The notes beneath the pieces were generated by a model, which saw only the letters and a program-made list of their open reading frames with translations, did not search any database and was not told the origin of the DNA. The translations under genes and the position numbers were made by a program. A DNA stretch of 64,000 bases. Source: Sphingomonas echinoides ATCC 14820 (lineage in GTDB: Bacteria > Pseudomonadota > Alphaproteobacteria > Sphingomonadales > Sphingomonadaceae). The stretch spans positions 892,118 through 956,117 of the forward strand of contig NZ_JH584235.1 in assembly GCF_000241465.1 (NCBI RefSeq). The letters run 5' to 3'. Below, one piece after another: positions 24,784 to 34,346 of this stretch; the stretch's first letter is position 1; each line of letters starts with the position of its first letter.

Positions 24784-26868
24784 TCAGCCGCCCTTGCGGC
24801 CTGATGCGCCGACGATCTGGGGTTGCGGCGCAGTGGGGACGGTCCATGTGTTCATCCACCCGAGCACCTGCTTATACCATTGGCGGCTCTCGCGCGGCTT
24901 CAGCACCCAATGGCTGCCGCCCGGGAACACCACCAGCCGCGAGGGAATGTCGCGCCGCTGGAGCGCGGTGAAGGCAGCGATGCCCTGCGTATAGGGAATG
25001 CGGTAATCGCCTTCGCTGGTGATGACGAGCTGCGGCGTCTTCCACGCGGTCACATGGTTCACCGGGTTCCACTTCTCGAACGCGGCAGGATCCTCATAAT
25101 ATGGATGGCCGCCATGTTCCCATTCGTCGAACCACAGTTCTTCGGTTTCGTACGCCATGGCGCGGGCATCGAACACGCCGTCATGCTGCACGATGCACTT
25201 GAAGCGATCGGGCCAGTTGCCCTCGATCCAGTTCATCATATAGCCGCCATAAGAGGCCCCCAGCGCACAGGCATTGTCGGCGTCGAGCCAGGCGAACTTG
25301 TCGGTCGCGGCCTTGAGCCCGGCTTTCAGGTCCTCGAGCGGCCAGCCGCCCCAATTGTTACGGATCGCATCGGTGAAGCCTTGCCCATATCCGGTCGAGC
25401 CGTGGAAATCGACCGCGACCAGCCCATAGCCTGCGCCCGCGAACACCGCCGGATTCCAGCGATACGACCAGCTATTGTTGCTCGACCCCTGCGGCCCGCC
25501 ATGCACCATGAACGCGATCGGCACTTTGCCGGTGCTGCCCGCAGGCTTCACCGCATAGCCCCACACCGTATCGTTATTGGCCCCGGTGAAGCTGAACTTG
25601 GTGACGCTGGGCATCTCGACATCGGCCAGCTTAGCCGCGTTGACCGAGGTCAGCCGCACCGTGCTCTTGCCAGTCAGGCGGTAGAAATCATCGGGTGCGG
25701 TCAGCGAATTCATCGCATACACCACCCCGGTTGGCGTCGGTACGACCGCCGACACGCTGCCCGCCCCGGTCAGCCGCGCGACCGTGCCGGTTACCGGCGA
25801 AACCGACCAGATCGGCGTTTCCTGCGTATCCTCGGCGGTGACGAAGATCGTCTTGCTGTCGGGGCTCCACGCGATCGACGCGACCGAGCGGTCCCAGCCT
25901 TCGGTCAGCGCGCGCACCGCGCCACTCTTCAGGTCGCGCAGCATCAGCACTTGCCGATCGGCCTCATAGCCCGCCCGCTTCATCGCGAACCAGGCGAGAT
26001 ATTTGCCGTCGGGCGACGCGGTCGGGAGATTGTCCGTCCCGTGGTTGGCTTCGGTCAGATTGACCGGTGCAGCCGATCCGTCGGCAGGGGCTGCGAAAAT
26101 GTCGAGATTGGTCGAAAGCGGCTCGATCCGGCCCGCCTCGCGCAACGCGAAATACACCGTCTTGCCATCGGCGCTCCACGACACTTCCTCGCCACCACCA
26201 AATGGCTTGGACGGGGCATCCCCAACCAGTTTGCCTTCGATCGGCACGCCATTGCCGGTCGCGCCCGCTGCGGTCAGCGGCAGGACGAACAGTTGCGAGC
26301 GCGTGCCATCGGCCCAGCTCGCCCAATGCCGCACGAACATCTGATCATAAACGCGGCCATTGCCGGCATTGGCATCCTTCTTGACCATCGCCGGTTCGAG
26401 GCTCGGGGCACCCGGCAAGCGATCCGCCCATACCAGCAACTTGTCGTCCTGCGGCGAGACCTTGAAGCCGCCCATCCCGCCCTTGAAATGCGTCAGTTGC
26501 AGCGGCGCGCCGCCAGCAATGCCGATCGACCAGACCGCATCCTCGCCGCCTTTGTCGGACTGGAAATACACGGTCTTGCCGTCATGCGAGAATTGCGGCG
26601 CAGTCTCGTTGACATCGGCCTCGGCGATCAGCTTTTCCGGGGCGGCCCCTTTGCGCGTCAGGTCGAGCCGCCACAGATCGAAGCGACCACCATCGATGGT
26701 CAGGTCGGTCTCGCGTTGCTGCCACACCAGCCAATGCCCATCGGGCGAAACAGCCGGAGCGGAGACGCGCGACAGCGTGGACACATCGTCGATCGTGAGT
26801 TGGCGGGCGACCGCAGGCGCGGCAATGAAAGCGGCCGTCAAAGCGGTCGCAGCAAGCAGTGTTTTCAT
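24784..26868 (-). CDS. Exported S9-family prolyl oligopeptidase-type peptidase (DPP/acylaminoacyl-peptidase-like)
   Basis: 694 residues with signal peptide MKTLLAATALTAAFIAAPAVA. The N-terminal beta-propeller has repeats such as APAVSPDGHWLVWQQRE, APQFSHDGKTVYFQSDK, LPTASPDGKYLAWFA and SIAWSPDSKTIFVTAED. The C-terminal alpha/beta-hydrolase domain starts about residue 430 and carries the triad: Ser in CALGASYGGYMMNW, Asp in SEGDYRIPYTQG, His in FPGGSHWVLKP. It releases dipeptides or acyl-amino acids from peptides in the periplasm. It lies 52 bp after popZ on the same strand. Confidence 0.94.
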   Translation of the reverse strand: MKTLLAATALTAAFIAAPAVARQLTIDDVSTLSRVSAPAVSPDGHWLVWQQRETDLTIDGGRFDLWRLDLTRKGAAPEKLIAEADVNETAPQFSHDGKTVYFQSDKGGEDAVWSIGIAGGAPLQLTHFKGGMGGFKVSPQDDKLLVWADRLPGAPSLEPAMVKKDANAGNGRVYDQMFVRHWASWADGTRSQLFVLPLTAAGATGNGVPIEGKLVGDAPSKPFGGGEEVSWSADGKTVYFALREAGRIEPLSTNLDIFAAPADGSAAPVNLTEANHGTDNLPTASPDGKYLAWFAMKRAGYEADRQVLMLRDLKSGAVRALTEGWDRSVASIAWSPDSKTIFVTAEDTQETPIWSVSPVTGTVARLTGAGSVSAVVPTPTGVVYAMNSLTAPDDFYRLTGKSTVRLTSVNAAKLADVEMPSVTKFSFTGANNDTVWGYAVKPAGSTGKVPIAFMVHGGPQGSSNNSWSYRWNPAVFAGAGYGLVAVDFHGSTGYGQGFTDAIRNNWGGWPLEDLKAGLKAATDKFAWLDADNACALGASYGGYMMNWIEGNWPDRFKCIVQHDGVFDARAMAYETEELWFDEWEHGGHPYYEDPAAFEKWNPVNHVTAWKTPQLVITSEGDYRIPYTQGIAAFTALQRRDIPSRLVVFPGGSHWVLKPRESRQWYKQVLGWMNTWTVPTAPQPQIVGASGRKGG

Positions 26869-26920
26869 GAACGCAGGTTACAGCAGAACCATGCGGTCGC
26901 CGCAATCACCAGCGGGCGGC

Positions 26921-27478
26921 TTATTTGCCGGTGATGCGGTCGATTTCCTTGGCCACCATCGTCTCGACGATCGCGGGCAGATTGGCATCGAGCCAGTCGC
27001 GCAACATCGGGCGCAGCATCTCGCGGACCATGCCTTCCAGCGTGTCCGATCCGCTCACCTCGGGCTTCACCACCAGCCGCGACAGAACATCGAGCGGCCC
27101 GCGCGATGCTTCGGCAGTACGCGGCGAAACAATCGACTCGGGCGCAGGTGTTTCAGGCGCTGCTTTCGCGGCGACAGGCGCGGCCGCGCGAACGGGTTCA
27201 GGGGCTGGCTCCGGCACGAGATCCTCCCTTGCCACGGCCCGGGCAATCCGCGCCGATTGCGGGTTATTCTCGGGCTGGGGACGGCGTTCGAGTTCGGGCG
27301 CAGGCTGGCTCAGCTCGAGAATTTCATCATCACTAAAAGGGGTTGGCTCGGATCGCGCGGGCAAAGCACGCGCCGGTCGCTTGGCACGCGCAGGGGCCGC
27401 GTCATTCTCTTCCGCGATGATCCGCTTGATCGATGAGAGGATGTCCTCCATCGATGGCTCCGCGCTCAAATCCCCCAT
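26921..27478 (-). CDS. popZ: PopZ-like polar organising protein (DUF2497)
   Basis: 185 residues. ATG at 27478 is preferred (AGGGG 7 bp upstream); a TTG two codons earlier is possible. The hallmark N-terminal helix SMEDILSSIKRIIAEE is followed by a long Pro/Ala/Glu-rich disordered linker (about residues 30-120). C-terminal helices (SGSDTLEGMVREMLRPMLRDWLDANLP, IVETMVAKEIDRIT) drive oligomerisation. In Caulobacter PopZ forms polar condensates that tether the ParB-parS centromere and cell-cycle kinases that control CtrA, whose gene lies at the right end of this window. It follows tolC at 33 bp. Confidence 0.92.
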   Translation of the reverse strand: MGDLSAEPSMEDILSSIKRIIAEENDAAPARAKRPARALPARSEPTPFSDDEILELSQPAPELERRPQPENNPQSARIARAVAREDLVPEPAPEPVRAAAPVAAKAAPETPAPESIVSPRTAEASRGPLDVLSRLVVKPEVSGSDTLEGMVREMLRPMLRDWLDANLPAIVETMVAKEIDRITGK

Positions 27479-27511
27479 CGACAACCCCTGAAAAGTGCGT
27501 CGATCCGCCGG

Positions 27512-29023
27512 TTAGCGGTTCTTCGTTGCTTCACCTGCGGTAATTGGGGCACTTCTGTCAACTGGCGCGTCCAGAATCGGATCGAGCGGGCGGGTGACCT
27601 TGGCGTCTTGCGGGCGAGTCGCGTTGGTCCGCGTGCCCGTAACCGCAGGATCGGGATCCGACGAAAAGTCCCAGATCCGTCCGCGCACGCTCTTATAATG
27701 CGCCACCGGATCGTAAAGCGGCCCGCCATCAAGCCCAAGATTGCGCGCCTCGGCCCGCCCCATCGCCGCCAGCAGCGCAAAGCCCGCGACATAGGCATCG
27801 CGCCGCGCCGTCACCAAGGTCACCTGCGAGTTCAGCAATTCCTGCTCGGCATTCAGAATATCGAGAATGGTACGGTTACCGACGCTGTTTTCGGCGCGCA
27901 CGCCTTCCAGCGACAATTTGTTGGCGTTGACCGCTACTTCGCTCGACGTGATTACCTCGAGCGAGGACTTCCAGACGGCATAAGCCGACCGCGCTTGCGA
28001 GATGACGCCACGCTCGGTCTCGGTAACGCGCTCGATCGCCTGCAAGCGCGCATCCTGAGCCTGCCGGATCTGCGCCGATGGGCGCCCGCCCTGATAGAGC
28101 GGCATCGTCAGCCCGAGACCGACCGTCGAGGACGTGCCCGTCTGGCCAATCGCGACGCCGGTGCCCGAACCAAGCGATCCGAGATAATTGTAATAATTGC
28201 CGCCGATGTTGACGCTGACCTTGGGCAAACGATTCGCGCGCGCCACGCCAATGTCATAGCCCGCCGCCTGACTGGCCTTGGCGGCCGCCAACAGCGTGGG
28301 ATTGTCCTTCAACGCGACGTCCACCGCAGCATCGGGATCCGCAGGAAGATTGGGGAGCGCCGGTGGCGGCTCGAGCGCGTCGGGCGCGCTGCCGACATAG
28401 CGGATATAGCTTTCCCGGCTGGAAATCAGCCGCGCCTGCGCCGTTTCGAGCTGCCCGCGGGCGATGGCAAGGCGCGCTTCGGACTGGGCCACGTCGGTAC
28501 GCGTCAGATCCCCGACCTGGAACCGATCGCGGCTGGCCTGCAAATTGACCTCAAGCACCTTCACATTCTGGGTATTGAGGCCGACGATCGCTTCATCGCG
28601 GATCACGTCCATATAGGCCCCCACAACCGTGGTGAACAAATCGGACTCGGTCCCGCGCAAGCTCAACTGGCCGCCTTCGACCCTGGTTTGCGCAGCCCGC
28701 ACGCTGTTGCGCACCGCGCCACCTGCATAAAGCGGTACAGACAAAGTCGCGCTCGCCGTGCCGCTGCGGTCCGGCGACACGAAGCTGTTCGAGGATTTGA
28801 CGACGTTTTCGGTATAGGCGCTTTGCAAGGTGACGGCAGGCAGCGCCTGCGACCGCGCGATCGGCACATTTTCGTCGTTTGCGCGCACGTTTGCACGCTG
28901 CGCGGCGAGCGTCGGGTTGGTGTTATACGCCTTGACCAGCGCCTCGCGCAGCGTTTCCGCAGAAAGCGGGGTTGCCGCGAGCCCGAGTAGCGCAACGCCA
29001 GTCAGAAGGTGTATCGATCGCAT
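27512..29023 (-). CDS. tolC: TolC-family outer-membrane efflux channel
   Basis: 503 residues from ATG 29023, signal peptide to about PLSAETLREAL. The TolC duplicated pattern is visible: helical segments with NPTLAAQRANVRANDENVPIARS, DVAQSEARLAIARGQLETAQ, DNPTLLAAAKASQAAGYDIGVARA and NRTILDILNAEQELLNSQVTLVTARRD. It forms the trimeric exit duct for type I secretion and tripartite efflux. It follows the pcm-type methyltransferase by 20 bp and is followed by popZ, giving a pcm-tolC-popZ operon. The C-terminal tail is long and polar, as in alphaproteobacterial TolC. Confidence 0.94.
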   Translation of the reverse strand: MRSIHLLTGVALLGLAATPLSAETLREALVKAYNTNPTLAAQRANVRANDENVPIARSQALPAVTLQSAYTENVVKSSNSFVSPDRSGTASATLSVPLYAGGAVRNSVRAAQTRVEGGQLSLRGTESDLFTTVVGAYMDVIRDEAIVGLNTQNVKVLEVNLQASRDRFQVGDLTRTDVAQSEARLAIARGQLETAQARLISSRESYIRYVGSAPDALEPPPALPNLPADPDAAVDVALKDNPTLLAAAKASQAAGYDIGVARANRLPKVSVNIGGNYYNYLGSLGSGTGVAIGQTGTSSTVGLGLTMPLYQGGRPSAQIRQAQDARLQAIERVTETERGVISQARSAYAVWKSSLEVITSSEVAVNANKLSLEGVRAENSVGNRTILDILNAEQELLNSQVTLVTARRDAYVAGFALLAAMGRAEARNLGLDGGPLYDPVAHYKSVRGRIWDFSSDPDPAVTGTRTNATRPQDAKVTRPLDPILDAPVDRSAPITAGEATKNR

Positions 29024-29043
29024 GGGTCGCGGGTCTTTTCTGC

Positions 29044-29709
29044 TTAGAACGTGAAAGTGCGCGGCTGCGCAAAGCCGGGAAGCGGCACGCATTCGATGTC
29101 GGCAAAGGCGAGCAGGCCGAAGCCGCCCGCGCTGCGCCGACCGGCGGCGAGGCGGGTTACGCCGCGATCGACGATCCCGGCCACCGCACGCCCGCCAATC
29201 GCGACTTGCTCGACCAGGGCATCGGACACACCCTCGACCGCGCCGTCGATGACCAGCACATCATAAGGCGCGCCAGCGGCATGGCCGTTTTCCAGCGGCC
29301 CCTCGACCAGCGTGACATTCGCCGTCCCAGCCAGCGCGGCCCGGGCATGGGCGGCAAGTGCCGGGTCGCATTCGACCGCCACCACCGACGCCACCAGTTC
29401 GGCCAGGACCGCAGCGGTATAGCCGCCCGCCGCGCCAATCAGCAGCACGCGGTCGGTGGGGAGCAGTTCGGCCTGGGTCAGCAAGCGTCCCGTTGCGATC
29501 GGCACGTTTTGCGCGCGGCCATGCCCCAGCGGTACGGCGGTATCGCGATACGCGAGCGCTGCCACCGCGCTCGGCAGGAACGCCTCGCGCGGGACCGAGT
29601 CCATTGCCGCGACGACGCGCGGATCGCTGACGGCATTGGTGCGAAGCTGGCTTGCCACCATGGCATGGCGCATCGCGAGCATATCCGAATCGTGCGTATT
29701 CAAGTTCAT
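29044..29709 (-). CDS. Protein-L-isoaspartate O-methyltransferase family protein
   Basis: 221 residues from ATG 29709 (AAGGGTGG upstream). An in-frame opening at 29982 would run through the tRNA-Cys gene and is rejected. MRHAMVASQLRTNAVSDPRVVAAMDSVPREAFLP is the family N-terminus. SAM-binding motif I reads VLLIGAAGGYTAAVLAEL, followed by ECDPALAAHARAAL and YDVLVIDGAVEGV. The enzyme repairs isoaspartyl residues, but in this tolC-linked alphaproteobacterial subgroup activity is untested to my knowledge. It is the first gene of the tolC operon. Confidence 0.9.
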   Translation of the reverse strand: MNLNTHDSDMLAMRHAMVASQLRTNAVSDPRVVAAMDSVPREAFLPSAVAALAYRDTAVPLGHGRAQNVPIATGRLLTQAELLPTDRVLLIGAAGGYTAAVLAELVASVVAVECDPALAAHARAALAGTANVTLVEGPLENGHAAGAPYDVLVIDGAVEGVSDALVEQVAIGGRAVAGIVDRGVTRLAAGRRSAGGFGLLAFADIECVPLPGFAQPRTFTF

Positions 29710-29736
29710 CGTGCCACCCTTGTCGGACACCCGGTT

Positions 29737-29761
29737 TTGCACAACTGTTGTAGTTGCACAA
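29737..29761. promoter_or_regulatory. Direct repeat TTGCACAA in the pcm-tolC promoter region
   Basis: TTGCACAA at 29737-29744 and 29754-29761, 17 bp apart, begins 28 bp upstream of the methyltransferase start. It may be an activator or repressor site overlapping the promoter. No regulator is suggested by context. Confidence 0.35.
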
Positions 29762-29884
29762 TACACTAGTTGAGAGTGCCCACCTCTATCGTGGCGAACC
29801 GGGTTCGCCAAGCGACGTGTATCGGCATTTTTGCAAGCGCGTGGTTGACAGCGGGCGCGGACGCTTGCATCTGCGCCGCTCTTC

Positions 29885-29958
29885 GGCCCGATGGCGGAGT
29901 GGTGACGCAGAGGACTGCAAATCCTTGCACCCGGGTTCGATTCCCGGTCGGGCCTCCA
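29885..29958 (+). tRNA. tRNA-Cys (GCA)
   Basis: 74 nt including an encoded CCA. The acceptor stem GGCCCGA pairs with TCGGGCC, the anticodon loop is CTGCAAA with anticodon GCA, and the T arm is CCGGG-TTCGATT-CCCGG. No att-like duplication or integrase is adjacent. Confidence 0.96.
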
Positions 29959-30028
29959 CAACAACTTCCAGAGAGTTGTCACGCACTCTGCAGATCGCTG
30001 TTTTTCCGATCAGCTTGCTTCGTGCCAG

Positions 30029-30517
30029 ATGAAGCAAAATCGACGCCGGGCGAGACATTTTGCCCTCGTGACATCGTGCGCCGCTCCCCATAAAGCACCC
30101 GCCGTGCACAGGTTCCGCGATCATATCCTGCAACACCGCGTTCTGGCGGCATGGCTGCTGGCGTTTGCGTTGCTGCTGAAAGTCGTCGTGCCCAGCGGGT
30201 ATATGCTGGACACATCGGACGGCGTGATTCGCATCGCCATCTGTTCGGGCATGGGCCCGGTGAAGACGATGGCAATGGCGATGCCCGGCATGGCCGACTC
30301 CGCATCTCAAAAGCATCACAAGGACGGCGAAAAGGCCGACCAGCCGTGCGCCTTTGCTGGCCTGAACGCACATTCGGTCGCGGCGACCGACCCGATCCTG
30401 CTTGCGCTCGCCATCGCCTTTGTGATGGCGCTCGTCTCGCGGCGGATCGCACCGCCGCTGATCGGGCTGCGCCTCCATCTCCGCCCGCCCTTACGCGGAC
30501 CACCTGCCACCCTGTGA
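30029..30517 (+). CDS. DUF2946-type small membrane protein
   Basis: Up to 162 residues; the start is uncertain (ATG 30029, or GTG 30068 or 30104). Two hydrophobic segments (VLAAWLLAFALLLKVVVPSG and PILLALAIAFVMALVSRR) flank a periplasmic loop rich in Met, His and Cys (ICSGMGPVKTMAMAMPGMAD, SQKHHKDGEK, QPCAFAG), which suggests metal binding. GYMLDTSDGVIRIAICSG is characteristic of DUF2946. It sits 99 bp before a TonB receptor and a PepSY protein, so a copper- or iron-related role in that cassette is inferred. Confidence 0.75.
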   Translation: MKQNRRRARHFALVTSCAAPHKAPAVHRFRDHILQHRVLAAWLLAFALLLKVVVPSGYMLDTSDGVIRIAICSGMGPVKTMAMAMPGMADSASQKHHKDGEKADQPCAFAGLNAHSVAATDPILLALAIAFVMALVSRRIAPPLIGLRLHLRPPLRGPPATL

Positions 30518-30616
30518 CGATCGATAGAGCCGCGACGCGCTGAAGCAGCGTCGTCGCGACGGACGCGCATGGCCCAACGCCGCGCGTCCGCTACCAGCGT
30601 TTACAGGGGATTTTTC

Positions 30617-32986
30617 GTGCGCCTTCCATCTTTGTTTCTCGCGGCGTCGATCGCCGCGCTTGCCGCTGCGTCGGCTTCCGCCCAGACCAACGCCGACACG
30701 CGACGCCAGGACTTGCTGCGCCAACGCGCGGCGATCGATGCCGAACTGCAGCGCCTCGACGCCCCCGCCCCCGCCCCTGCACCGGAAAGCCAGCCGAGCC
30801 GAGCGAGCGTCGCGGCGACATCCCCCGATGACATCATCGTCACCGGACGGGCGCTGACGCTCACGACCAAGGTCGCGGGACAGACCGACACCACCATTAC
30901 CAACGCCGCGTTCCGCAACACGCCCGCGACGACCATCGCCGACATCGTCAAACTCTCCCCCGGCGTCACCGTCATCGGCGGCAATGGCCCGCGCGACGTC
31001 GGCGTCTCGATCCGCGGGTCCAACGCGCGCAACAGCTTCGGCGCGCGCAACATCCAGGTGTTCGAGGATGATTTTCCCGTCACCCAGCCCGATGGCCTTG
31101 CCCGGTTCGATCTGACCGACCCGCATGCTTATGGCGCGGTCGATGTCGTGCGTGGCCCCTCCTCGGCACGCTATGGCAATTATGCGGTCGAAGGCGCGAT
31201 CAACTTCCGCACGCGGCGCGGGCGCGACCTGCAAGGCGTCGAGGCCGGGATCGATGGCGGCAGCTATGGCTATCTCAACGCTTATGCCACGCTCGGCCAT
31301 GCCGGGCCCGGCTATGAATATGCGGTGTTCGGCAGCTTCGCCCGCGCCGATGGGGCAACGGGCCATACCGGCTATCAGACCGGCACGATCAACGCGCTGG
31401 CGACCTTTGCCCTGTCGGACCGCGACCGCGTCACCGGCAAGGTGATCTACAATGAAGGCGAATTCCGCCTGTCCACGCGGTTGTCGTTCAACCAATATCT
31501 CGCCAATCCGTACCAGCAAGGATGCGATCAGGCGGCGACCGCCGCGGCGGGCTGCGGCACGATCTCGGTGTTGGCGAACGGGATCAACGGCACCCGCATC
31601 GCCCAGACCGCCGCCGAGGGCGATCTTGCGCGCAACGACCGCCGGACCATCATCGGTGCACGCTATGAGCATGATTTTTCCGCAGGCACGACCTGGCGCA
31701 CGCAAGCGACCTTCGACAGCCGCGTGGTGTTCCAGCCGACCAGCGCGACGCCGTTTCGCGGTACGCTCAACAGTTACAATCTGAGCTCCGACGTCACCGC
31801 GCACAGCCAGATATTGGGCATGGATGCGCTGAGCTTTATCGGGATCTTCTACAACTATCTCGACGGGCAGAATTACTCGTTCAACAAGACGCCTGCAGGC
31901 CGCAACGGCATTGGCGCAACCACGCAAACAGTGTTCGGCGGCGTGCGCAATATGGGGGTTCGCGCCCGCGAGGAATTGGCGCTGACCAGGGATCTGCAGC
32001 TCATTCTTGGCATTGGCTATGAGCATTCGAAGATCGACATGCGCCAGACCAACTACACCTATCCCGTCGGTGCCAATCCGACGCTCAACAACATCCCCGC
32101 GATTCGCGATTTCGACAATGTCGCGCCTGAGGCGTCGCTGGTTTGGCAGGCACTTCCCGCCCTGCGGCTCCACACCCGTGTCGGCACGGCCTACGGCATT
32201 CCGCAATCGGGCCAGTTGTTCGTCACGACGGCGGGCGTCGCCGGCAACAATATCGACCTCAAGACACAAACCAGCACCGGCGTGGACGTTGGCGCGGAGC
32301 TGACGCTCGGCGATACTCTCAAGGCCGAAGTGACCGGCTATTATGAGTGGTTCCGCAACGAACAGGTCAGCCAGTCGGCGGGCGTCAATCTGTTGTCCTA
32401 CACCACCAACGTCCCGCGTTCGATCCATCGCGGGGTCGAGGTCGGCGTCAACTGGAAGCCCCTGCCCGCGCTCCTGCCCGGCGGCTATGTCCAGGCGACG
32501 TACAGTTATAACGACCAACGCTACACCCGTTATGTCGAGCGGCTGACCTCGGGGGCGGTGTCGGCCGCCTTCGACCGCGCCGACAACCGCATTCCGGGGG
32601 TGATCCCGACCTTCGCCAACGGGCGACTGGGCTATGACCAGCCGCACGGTGCCTTTGCAGGCCTGGGCGGCTTTGCCGAGGCGACCTACCGCTCGCGCTA
32701 TTTCATCGACAACGCCAATCTGTTGCGCATTCCGGGCTACACGCTGATCAATCTCAACCTGCATTACGATCCTCCCGCAGCAACGGGCTGGTGGTCGCGT
32801 CTGTCCTTCTACGCATCGGTGCAGAATCTGGCCGACAAGACCTATGTCGGATCGGCGTCGATCCTCTCGGACAGCCTGAGCGCTACGGGCGCACAAAACC
32901 CTGCATCGGTGCTGATGGGCACCACCGGATCGGTGTATGCGGGCCAGCCGCGCACCGTCTATGTCGGCCTGAAGGGCCGGTTCTGA
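30617..32986 (+). CDS. TonB-dependent receptor, FecA/siderophore-like
   Basis: 789 residues. GTG at 30617 has AGGGGA at 7 bp and opens signal peptide MRLPSLFLAASIAALAAASA. An unusual short charged helix (DTRRQDLLRQRAAIDAELQRL) and a Pro-Ala stretch precede the plug DDIIVTGRALTLTTK. The plug has IVKLSPGVTVIGG, DVGVSIRGSNARNSFG, FPVTQPDGLARFDLTDPHAYG and DVVRGPSSARYGNYAVEG. The barrel ends VGLKGRF. It is followed 10 bp later by a PepSY membrane protein, the usual partner of ferric-chelate or copper receptors. The ligand is a guess. Confidence 0.92.
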   Translation: MRLPSLFLAASIAALAAASASAQTNADTRRQDLLRQRAAIDAELQRLDAPAPAPAPESQPSRASVAATSPDDIIVTGRALTLTTKVAGQTDTTITNAAFRNTPATTIADIVKLSPGVTVIGGNGPRDVGVSIRGSNARNSFGARNIQVFEDDFPVTQPDGLARFDLTDPHAYGAVDVVRGPSSARYGNYAVEGAINFRTRRGRDLQGVEAGIDGGSYGYLNAYATLGHAGPGYEYAVFGSFARADGATGHTGYQTGTINALATFALSDRDRVTGKVIYNEGEFRLSTRLSFNQYLANPYQQGCDQAATAAAGCGTISVLANGINGTRIAQTAAEGDLARNDRRTIIGARYEHDFSAGTTWRTQATFDSRVVFQPTSATPFRGTLNSYNLSSDVTAHSQILGMDALSFIGIFYNYLDGQNYSFNKTPAGRNGIGATTQTVFGGVRNMGVRAREELALTRDLQLILGIGYEHSKIDMRQTNYTYPVGANPTLNNIPAIRDFDNVAPEASLVWQALPALRLHTRVGTAYGIPQSGQLFVTTAGVAGNNIDLKTQTSTGVDVGAELTLGDTLKAEVTGYYEWFRNEQVSQSAGVNLLSYTTNVPRSIHRGVEVGVNWKPLPALLPGGYVQATYSYNDQRYTRYVERLTSGAVSAAFDRADNRIPGVIPTFANGRLGYDQPHGAFAGLGGFAEATYRSRYFIDNANLLRIPGYTLINLNLHYDPPAATGWWSRLSFYASVQNLADKTYVGSASILSDSLSATGAQNPASVLMGTTGSVYAGQPRTVYVGLKGRF

Positions 32987-32996
32987 GGAGGATGTG

Positions 32997-34346
32997 ATGG
33001 CCACTCCCGCCCGCCCGCAGCTCAGCTATAACGCCGTCTGGCGCTGGCATTTCTATGCCGGCGTGTTCTGCGTGCCCTTCGTGATCTGGCTGGCGCTGAC
33101 CGGCACGATCTATCTGTGGAAACCGCAGATCGAGGCGTGGCTGGACCAGCCCTACACACATTTGGCGACGACCGGCCCAACGGCGTCGCCCGATGCGCAG
33201 GTCGCCGCGGCGCTCCGCGCGGTGCCCGGATCCACGCTGCACAAATATGTGCTGCCCGAGCGCCCGGACGGGGCCGTGAATATCCTCGTCACCAAGGACC
33301 ATCAGGATCAACGCGTCTATGTCGATCCGCGTTCGCTCGCTGTCCTCAGCGTCGTCAGCGAGGAGCAGCGGCCGATGCGGCTGATCTTCCATCTGCACGG
33401 CGAATTGCTGGCGGGGGCGTTCGGCAGTTATCTGGTGGAGATCGCCGCCTGCTGGACAATCGTGATGCTGTTGACCGGCCTGTATCTGTGGTGGCCGCGC
33501 GGGCGGTCGGATTTGGCCGGGGTGGTGTATCCGCGCCTACGGGGCGGACGTCGGGTGTTCTGGCGCGATCTTCACGCCGTTTCGGGCATTTGGGTGTCGC
33601 TGTTCGCCCTTGCGCTGATCCTCACCGGGCTGCCCTGGGCGAAGGGTTGGGGCAGCTATCTCACCGAAATCCGTCAGCTTACCGGCACCGCGCGCGGGCC
33701 GGTCGACTGGACGATCGGTGGCAAGCCACCGCAGGCGGAGGCGATGTCGGGAGAACATGCCGGACATGGCGGCATGGCGATGCCGCGCGCGCCAATCGTG
33801 GCGGGCGAACTCGCGCGCGTCATCGCGGTGGTGCGACCGCTCGCGGTGGCACCACCGGTGCTGATCGCGCCGCCGATGCGGCCCGACGCGCCCTGGACGG
33901 CGTCATCCGACGCAGCGAACCGCCCATTGCGCAGTACGGTGAAAATCGACGGTCGCACGGGCACCGTCATTAGTCGCGAAGGCTTTGCGCAACGCCACTG
34001 GATCGACCAAACGATCGGATATGGCGTCGCGGGGCATGAGGGCGCGCTGTTCGGTCTCGCAAATCAGCTCCTGGGCACCGTTACCGCGCTGTTGCTGGTG
34101 GTTCTGGCGGTGTCGGGCGTGGTGATGTGGTGGCGTCGGCGGCATATCGGCCTGGGCGCGCCGATCGCGCTGTCCCGCCCGCGCCTGGGGGCGGGGCTGG
34201 CCATCGCCATCCTGGTACTGGCGCTATACCTGCCGCTGTTTGGCCTGACGCTCGTCGCAATCCTGATCGCCGAAGCGGCCGTGCGGCGATGGATGCCCGG
34301 CCCCGCCCTATGGCTTGGGCTCCGGGCAAGCCTAGCCTCGCGCTAA
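32997..34346 (+). CDS. PepSY-associated membrane protein (iron-uptake/reductase type)
   Basis: 449 residues from ATG 32997 (AGGAGG at ideal spacing). It has four or five membrane segments: AGVFCVPFVIWLALTGTIYLW, LVEIAACWTIVMLLTGLYLWW, VSLFALALILTGLPWAKGW, LLGTVTALLLVVLAVSGVVMWW and a C-terminal pair. Between them are PepSY-like periplasmic domains. His-rich stretches (MSGEHAGHGGMAMPRAP) suggest metal contact. Members next to TonB receptors are thought to help reduce or release imported metal. It ends 15 bp inside the convergent NUDIX gene. Confidence 0.88.
   Translation: MATPARPQLSYNAVWRWHFYAGVFCVPFVIWLALTGTIYLWKPQIEAWLDQPYTHLATTGPTASPDAQVAAALRAVPGSTLHKYVLPERPDGAVNILVTKDHQDQRVYVDPRSLAVLSVVSEEQRPMRLIFHLHGELLAGAFGSYLVEIAACWTIVMLLTGLYLWWPRGRSDLAGVVYPRLRGGRRVFWRDLHAVSGIWVSLFALALILTGLPWAKGWGSYLTEIRQLTGTARGPVDWTIGGKPPQAEAMSGEHAGHGGMAMPRAPIVAGELARVIAVVRPLAVAPPVLIAPPMRPDAPWTASSDAANRPLRSTVKIDGRTGTVISREGFAQRHWIDQTIGYGVAGHEGALFGLANQLLGTVTALLLVVLAVSGVVMWWRRRHIGLGAPIALSRPRLGAGLAIAILVLALYLPLFGLTLVAILIAEAAVRRWMPGPALWLGLRASLASR

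Noticed and set aside
24823..26934. Plus-strand open frame (about 700 codons)
   Set aside because: Antisense to the S9 peptidase; low-complexity Arg/Ala translation.
29885..29958. tRNA-Cys as an integration site
   Set aside because: No duplication of the tRNA 3' end, integrase or compositional change nearby.
30491..33004. Minus-strand open frame (over 830 codons)
   Set aside because: Antisense to the TonB receptor; no recognisable domain.
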